From the NCBI GenBank assembly GCA_015179025.1, contig WHUX01000008.1, forward strand, positions 620,001-684,000: a DNA stretch of 64,000 nucleotides, given 5' to 3'. Source of the stretch: Terfezia claveryi. Lineage: Eukaryota; Ascomycota; Pezizomycetes; Pezizales; Pezizaceae. Below are positions 58,001 through 64,000 of the stretch, piece after piece (positions within the stretch are counted from its first letter, which is position 1; the number at the start of each line of letters is the position of its first letter). Under the pieces are notes generated by a model, which had not been told where the DNA came from, did no database searches, and saw only the letters and a list, made by a program, of their open reading frames with translations. The position numbers and the translations under genes are program-made.

Positions 58001-60630
58001 AATGCGCTTCCCTTCGACAGACTGTTGACCGACCACTGCTGTCATCTGAGAAATGTTGATGGTTGAACCCTTGGAACCTGATCGAGCCATCTGGGTCGCG
58101 TTATTGAGATCCTTGAGAGACTTCTCTGTCACGGAGCCAGCAACATCACGAGCGTTGTTAAGTTCCTTCGATACCATGCTCTCAAAAGTTTCTCGAATGT
58201 TCATACCGGGAAGGGGGTCCAGGCGGTTTTCCTGAGCTTTGAGTGTAATCTCGTCGACATTGGCCTTATGCTGGTTGACTGTCTCCTGAATCTTCTGGAT
58301 TGTGATCTTATCGGGTATAGTATCTCCAATTCCGATACTAAAACCGTTTTGCAAGAGCCAGTAGTTTACGACCCTTTGAGCACCATTGAAGAACTCAAGA
58401 CAGCGTACCGCACCCTTCTCATTGTAGATGATATGAACCAAAGATGTGGATGCTGCACCGACAGCTTTCTTGTTGAGCAGTCCGAACATGAGGTCACCAC
58501 CATAGACACATAAGCCCGTGTCGTTGAGAGGGGAATGTCCATCGGCAACATCAAGTTTATTAATACCCTGAGGAATGACCATACTGATGACTTGCTTTCC
58601 CGTCCATCTGGGACGTGGTTTGAGGATCGTAGGCCTGGGGATAGTGCCATCCCAGTTAGGGACCCACATGAGAATTTGCATGAGCTGGTTTTTATCCAAG
58701 AACACATCCCTTCTGCACATCTTGTAGATCCCACAAAGGGTATCTTGTACAATACCCATGAGTGGACCATTCTTTTGTGGAGACACGATCTGAAGCGGCA
58801 CCATGCAAAGCTGACTGACCTCCGCTCTAGTTTCCTCTGACTGCGGAACGTGGAGATTCATTTCGTCGCCATCGAAATCCGCATTGTAAGGAGAGGTTAC
58901 TGACAAATTCAACCTAAAGGTGGAATATGGCATGACTTTCACCCGATGACCCATCATAGACTCCTTGTGTAAAGAGGGTTGACGATTGAATATAATAAAA
59001 TCACCATCGACGATGTGCCTTTCGACTTTCCAGCCATATTGCAAGGCAATTTCACCTGCCCGCTTGTGGTGTCGTAAGTCGATACGCTCCCCAGTATCTC
59101 TGATAACATACTTCGCGCCAGGGTGTTCGTTGGGGCCATTTCGGACCAGTTCGTGTAGTTTATGGATGTTATAAGGTGTAACAGTCTCGGGATAGGTGAG
59201 AGTCCGAGCAATACTTCTAGGAACACCAACTTCATCTAGCGAAAGATTCGGGTCCCCTGTGATGACAGTACGAGCTGAGAAGTCAACACGCTTCCCCATG
59301 AGATTCCCTCGCAGACGACCTTCCTTCCCTTTTAGCCTAGCCCTGATAGCCTTGACTGGCCTTCCGGATTTTTGCAACGCCTGAGGTTGGCCTGCTATAT
59401 CATTATCCATATATGTCGCAACATGCCACTGGAGGAGTGTCTCGAACTCCGTGACAACGTGACCCGGTGAACCATCCTGCTCGCATTGCCGCACACTTGC
59501 ATTAGCCCTGAGAATTTCAGCAAGCTTGTATGTCAAGTCATCCTCTCCACGCATTCCTCCGCCTCCCATGCCATCAACGGATATACTAGGTCGGACAGGT
59601 GGTGGTGGCACTGCCAACACGGTAAGAACCATCCACTCCGGCCGAGCGTAATCCTCATTCAATCCCAACCTCCGGATGTCTTCATCAGTTATATGCTTGA
59701 AAATATTAAGCACCTCCTGTGGTGTGATTTGACGTTTGTCTGGTTGCTGTCCAGCCCCATCCTCCTGTTCATCTTTTGGCACTTTCCAGGTTCCCATCAA
59801 CTTCAGTCCTTCCCTTCTGATAGTTGGTTGATGATTACCACATCCTCCGTGTGGAATGACCTTTTTCGCATTTGGATCCGTTGACTCATCTTTAGGCTCG
59901 CTGTCGTTTTCGCAAACCATCTTGGGTTTGCAGATCTTCCAAACCTGATTGAAACGAACTTTTGGATCTCGGCAACGCATAGCATCCGAAAATTGCGGAT
60001 TGCTCTGAGGTTGGAGGAGGTTAGCCTAAAGTGCAATATAGTGCAACAAGAAGCAGCAGAAGTCGCGTCACTCCTACAAGAAGCGACACTAACCTCGTCC
60101 ATCAGTATCTTCCCACAGTTAAAACAAACACATTCGAGCACTTTCTTAATCTTGTTGATAAACCCTAGAAAGAGGTATCAATAATCAGCCTTTGCCAAAA
60201 TCCGCTCTGAATAGGGTAATTCATACCGACGTGGAAAACGGGTTTCGCCAACTCGATATGGCCAAAATGCCCGGGACATTCTGACATATTCTCATCGCAC
60301 TGTGAGCAGCAAAGATGTCAGCTCCGCTGAATATGTGTTGAGGGCTGTGACTAATACTAACAGTTGCGCATTTAAAGGCTCTGTCTATTGAACCAAGATG
60401 TGGATCATTTAATCCCTTTTCTCGTGGTTTGTTCTTCTCTTCGTCCTAGTACCCGACTGCAGTCAGTATTTGTCGAAAAGTAGTACCCGAGCTGGGCAAC
60501 TAACCATCGTCTCTGGATACTCGATGTGGCAAACACTCATAGCCTTGATCTCATCGGGAGATAACATGCCAAACTGAATCTCCTCGATAGTCTTGAGCGG
60601 CGCGCTTGAGTGGGTGAAGTTGAGCGTCAT
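55055..60630 (-). CDS. RPB1: RNA polymerase II largest subunit RPB1
   Basis: Six exons, 60630-60505, 60445-60362, 60299-60227, 60164-60094, 60025-55134 and 55076-55055, give about 1,755 aa in phase. The clamp zinc sites are [20 protein letters not shown] and [10 protein letters not shown]. The catalytic Mg2+ loop is [16 protein letters not shown]. The funnel and bridge region reads [20 protein letters not shown] and [20 protein letters not shown]. The trigger loop reads [20 protein letters not shown]. The CTD (about the last 250 residues) is short and irregular: only about seven repeats are exact YSPTSPx heptads, with linkers such as NITITSPGF and GAVGAS between them. The protein is the catalytic subunit of Pol II, and its CTD recruits capping, splicing and termination factors. 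The last intron (55133-55077) has a good ACTAAT branch site and ends the protein VYSPGSPRNNG. Confidence 0.97.
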
Positions 60631-61234
60631 CTTTGTCGTATCCCAAATCCTAACCTGTGGGGATGAATGCGAATCCTTTTCTTGAGAGTATATTTGCAGT
60701 CTCCTCCTTGAACCCTCACGAAAGTTCCCAGCCACGCGCACTCGACGCGATATACGAGTGTTATCCCCTGTTCTTGCTCTTTGATTGATGCCAACAAATC
60801 CCAGACTTGAAATCCTTGCTCTAAGTTTGACTTTTCGCCGTTCAGCCGATGTGGATAAGTTGATGGAAATGAACGAGACGCAAAGAAACCGAAAAGAAGA
60901 TTCGTAAAACAGGCGTGAATTAGTGGTTTCTAAACAAGTGGTGAAGTAAGTGCAAAGGAGAGACGCAGGTGTCTATCCAGATGAGCGTGCGAAGACCCCA
61001 AAGACTGCTCCGAGTCGGTGATGCAAGCCTTTGCTGTGACTAAATAGGAGATGGCAAGCTGGGTTGGTGAGAATGAATCGACTCCAGCAGGGCGGGTGGT
61101 GCTTGATGGTGAGATTCGTTGTTCCCAGTCAAGGTTGCCTTGGGGGGCGATGAGAAGTTACAATTGGCACCTATTGGCTCACTGGAGACTTACATAAGCC
61201 AGGCTGGGCAAGCGGCTCCATGCGTGTCAGCCTT
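60631..61234. other. RPB1 upstream region
   Basis: About 600 bp of leader and promoter for RPB1 (minus strand). The frame of exon 1 is open upstream to 60741, but ATG 60630 ([15 protein letters not shown]) matches the family start. No other feature seen. Confidence 0.55.
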
Positions 61235-61348
61235 AGTGAGCGGCACGATTTTTTATTTTATTTTTATTTTTTAATTTTAAAACTCATTACTCATATGCGG
61301 TCCGTGAGGGGATCATGATGAGCCACCCGGAAACCCGAGTGAGCGGCA
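61235..61348 (-). mobile_element. Small retroposon-like insertion with 11-bp target duplication
   Basis: The word AGTGAGCGGCA occurs at 61235-61245 and again at 61338-61348, bracketing 92 bp. One end of the insert is an AT-only tract (ttttttattttatttttatt and on), which is A-rich on the minus strand. The other end is GC-rich and matches the dispersed motif at 5734. A-rich tail plus an 11-bp direct repeat is the structure of a SINE-like or truncated non-LTR retroposon read on the minus strand. No coding capacity; internal Pol III boxes not evident. Confidence 0.6.
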
Positions 61349-61924
61349 GAAGTTAAATAATTGATATATACCACCTAGTAATCACTATTTTTTGAATTCC
61401 TCCTACAATTTTGTGGTTTAGAGAAACTATGAAGGAATGTTAATGGCCAACACTGAGGCTTCTAAGGCTAGCTAGAGCAAAGGGGGGTGTAAACCATGAG
61501 GTCCAATCTATCTTCTAGAAAATAATATTCTAAGAAATATTAGGATGTGGCAGTCAAGAAGTCACAGCTGGTAGACGTCAAGGGGGGACGTCAAGGACGT
61601 TAAGGGGGCCCAGGAGCCTGAGGAAGAAGATTGACAATGTCAACAAGAAGATTAATGTATGAGCATTTGGTTTTTTTAAAGGCTGAAGTGGGACTGCCCA
61701 AGTTAGGGGCCATGCTATCTTGGTTTACATGCAACTGCTATTGCTGTAAAAGTTGTTCACACTGCGAGACACCCTCAACCCGGGTGTTACCCTGAGAGCT
61801 CGGGCTGTAGCTATTGCTAGGAATGATGTAAACTTAACGTTTCCGCAGGCTAAGCCACTATAACATGAATGCGGATGCATACAGTGAAGCCGCTGAATAA
61901 GCAGCCTGAATATGCAAAATTCCG

Positions 61925-61975
61925 TACACCGCCTATAGTCTCATGCCAAGTCTTGGCATGAGACTACACCGCCTA
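61925..61975. mobile_element. 29-bp palindromic mini-insertion with 11-bp direct repeats
   Basis: The 15-mer TAGTCTCATGCCAAG (61936-61950), one T, and its exact reverse complement (61952-61966) form a perfect hairpin. The flanks are direct repeats TACACCGCCTA at 61925-61935 and 61965-61975, so a 29-bp palindrome appears inserted with an 11-bp target duplication. The same 15-mer occurs singly at 17834-17848, and a shorter form at 19411. It looks like two terminal inverted repeats fused head to head with no interior. Confidence 0.65.
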
Positions 61976-62051
61976 CACATATGCAATCCCATGCAATCCT
62001 CCATCCTCACCTCTTTGTTGCCAACAGGCTTGGTCCAGTGATCAACAGGTA

Positions 62052-63779
62052 CTATACCTAACTACGTAAAGCGCGATTATAGTCTAATGCATGGTACAAG
62101 GATACTCCTACGAGATACAACCGGACAGGAACGAAAGCATCGTATTACTCGGATCCAAGGAATAAAACCCGTACAACAATAGCAATAGGCAAAAAAATAT
62201 CGGAGAACTCAAATTCCGCAATGCCAAGTATCCCATAACTGATTCTTAGTGCGCTACAACTCTTCAGCTGGAATAATCACCATCCTAACCCCCCCTTGAT
62301 CCCGACCCCTACCATGGCCTCGACCTCGACCCCGACCAGCTTGATTCTGTGGTGTAGGCTCGCTATAGGTACGTTCTGTAAATTCTAGATTAGTATGCGA
62401 GGATCGACTGGGCTTTAGAAGTAGAATACATACTACAAAGGCTTAAAAATGACATCGCTATTTCTAACCTCCGTAAATCAGCCCCCTCGGCCTCATATTT
62501 TGCTTGTTTTGAGGTTCTTGATCAAGCTATTCTGGTCCCACCACGTCCGAGAGTAGCCTTAGTACTTCCTCTTGACTTTTTAGATGCTTCAGCACGCTCT
62601 TTTGCCTCTTTTGCCTTTTGTTCTTTAGCCAACTTTTGTGCCTCCCGCTCTGTAGCCTTCTCAGCTGCGAGGGCTGCAGCAGCTGCAATACGAGCTTTCT
62701 CAGCTTCAACATAGGCTCGATCCAGCGTACGAGGGCCTTGTAGCAGCTTTGTTGAACGAGGTTTTATTCGCTTATTTGAACGAAGCTCTTTGACCCCTAA
62801 TGAGTTAGGATCAATGATCCGGTACGAACAATCTTGCTTTCCATATGTCCAAGGGATTTTTGGAGCTTTTCACGAGAATGAGGGGTCATATTATAGCTGA
62901 GAGCCTCTGCTCGAAGGTGGTCTATCTTAAACGGAGTAGAAGGACTAGGTTGGGTTTCTTTGGTAATATTCTGATGTCGATCCACTACCTTTTCCGGACA
63001 ATATGGCCATATTCCTGAAGCCTCAAATCCACTCAGAATATTAGTCTTAGTCTATGCTTGATCACGAGCAATGTACAGACAGTCCCAGAACTCTTGCTTT
63101 CCAAATGATTGGCCAGGGTGCTTATATATGAAGTCTTGAAGTGCAGTTCGATATGCTCGTCCTAAAGGTGCAAAACAAGCTATATCAAGTGGTTGCATTA
63201 GGTGGGTAGAATGTGGTGGAAGACAATATGGAACAATTCGGTGGTCGAGCGCATATTCGACTACTGGCCAAGCGACATGAGAGCTATGCCCATCTACAAT
63301 AAGCATTCGCCAGGGAGGAAGGGTATCAGGTGAGGTGTCCAAGTCGGTCAGGTTGTATGTATATCGAAGTGCTTCATAATATAGTCCAACCCTAGATCAT
63401 CGTCCATATAGCCACTGGGTGATCGGCTAAATGTTGCAGGCCTTGAATCAGTACCATAAAATCCAACGCAATGCACTTTATTTGCCCACACAATAAATGG
63501 TGGGATCACGTGACCAGCTGCATTGATGGTTTCATGCCTTTGCTATCTTTGCCTTTGATTCACTAGGATGCTTCCGCGCATAGTCCATGGCTCGTGCTAG
63601 CTGCTTATCATGGAGTTGGAGCTCGAGCTGGAGCTGCTTAATCTTTTTGGACGTCTTTGGTGGCATCGTTGCGATTTACAAATCAATAATGCCGTTGCAA
63701 CGTTGCAGTGGAGATATTTGGGCGGAGGCCTGAGACAGAGTGCATTATAATCGCGCTTTACGTATGTAGTTAGGTATAG
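62052..63779 (-). mobile_element. Internally deleted pogo/Fot1-like DNA transposon
   Basis: Ends match as inverted repeats of about 35-40 bp. The left reads CTATACCTAACTAC then CGTAAAGCGCGATTAT (62052-62091). The right, reversed, reads CTATACCTAACTACATACG then TAAAGCGCGATTATA (63779-63740). Each is bordered by TA (62050-62051, 63780-63781), the usual target of this superfamily. Inside, on the minus strand, an N-terminal piece (MPPKTSKKIKQLQLELQL, 63664) jumps directly to ETINAAGHVIPPFIVWANKV at about 63535. The DNA-binding region and first catalytic Asp are therefore missing. The other two acidic residues remain, in LIVDGHSSH and HSTHLMQPLD, spaced 35 residues as in Fot1/pogo. A stop lies near 63055, and further frameshifts follow before a Lys/Glu/Ala-rich C-terminus (about 62800-62540) and a GRGRGRGHGRGR tail (about 62340-62300). 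It is dead for transposition by itself. Confidence 0.85.
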
Positions 63780-63965
63780 TATCCCCAAGGCTGCAGACTA
63801 TACCACCCACTGCCAGCAAGAATGAAAGCACTGGTCATTTTTACCCAGTGCGCCCCACGCCCACACCCACAAATATTCCCCCTAATAGGTATTCATTTGG
63901 GATTGCTCCACCAGAACAAAGGAACCAATCCGACTCCAACCAATTCATACAAAGTCTTCATCAAA

Positions 63966-64000
63966 ATGGTGGGCAGGACCGTCCGAGCCTTGCGGACCTC
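63966..64000 (+). CDS. Possible gene start, cut by the window edge
   Basis: An ATG at 63966 in a good context (catcaaaATGG) opens MVGRTVRALRT and runs off the end. It follows a C/A-rich, TATA-poor leader typical of fungal promoters (about 63840-63965). The Arg-rich, acid-free start could be a mitochondrial presequence, but 11 codons do not identify a family. Confidence 0.35.
   Translation, partial: MVGRTVRALRT

Overview
The window is nuclear DNA of a filamentous ascomycete (Pezizomycotina-type). The evidence is the gene set: SWR1, RPB1, complex I NDUFB8, a fungal MHR-type transcription factor and Tma23, all split by short introns of about 50-110 nt with GTANGT-like donors and CTNAC/ACTAAC-like branch points. 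Genus cannot be fixed from the sequence. Fifteen protein genes can be modelled in whole or nearly so. They sit in gene-rich islands separated by AT-richer, gene-poor stretches that carry decayed mobile elements.

Layout. 1-1118: minus-strand remnant of an integrase transposon (KRBA2/SCAND3-like). 1119-6155: gene-poor, with degenerate repeats. 6156-10466 (-): Munc13/C2 protein. 11590-13806 (-): CLPTM1-family membrane protein. 13985-14980: decayed Tc1/mariner element. 16667-17639 (+): LOG-type phosphoribohydrolase whose N-terminus is a 42-bp repeat array. 18174-19296 (-): proteasome subunit alpha-6. 21062-21745 (-): SCOC-type short coiled-coil protein. 21746-25794: gene-poor. 25795-28118 (+): MHR transcription factor without a Zn2Cys6 motif. 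29529-30645 (+): quinone-oxidoreductase-like MDR enzyme. 32790-33768 (-) and 33989-34802 (+): divergent Tma23 and Nas2/PSMD9. 36748-37782 (-): Maf pyrophosphatase. 38365-39192 (-): NDUFB8. 40136-45375 (+): SWR1. 46080-47410: accessory patch with a copia RT fragment, a heptad-repeat coiled-coil gene and two minisatellites. 49557-51219 (+): mitochondrial threonyl-tRNA synthetase. About 52120-52952 (+): bHLH factor. 55055-60630 (-): RNA polymerase II RPB1. 61235-63779: a small retroposon-like insertion, a palindromic mini-insertion and a deleted pogo/Fot1-like element with terminal inverted repeats. 63966: possible start of another gene running off the edge.

The genes form no pathway cluster. 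They are mostly housekeeping: proteasome subunit and assembly chaperone, transcription and chromatin, mitochondrial translation and respiration, and membrane traffic. The most unusual material is in the accessory DNA: recurring 15-17 bp terminal-like motifs (TAGTCTGGTTGGCAC, TAGTCTCATGCCAAG), a 29-bp palindromic insertion with an 11-bp target duplication, and the LOG repeat array that multiplies the start codon. No secondary-metabolite cluster, CRISPR, rRNA or convincing tRNA was seen.

Exon borders were read by eye and checked for phase. Where no uncertainty is noted, the exon lengths sum to an intact reading frame.
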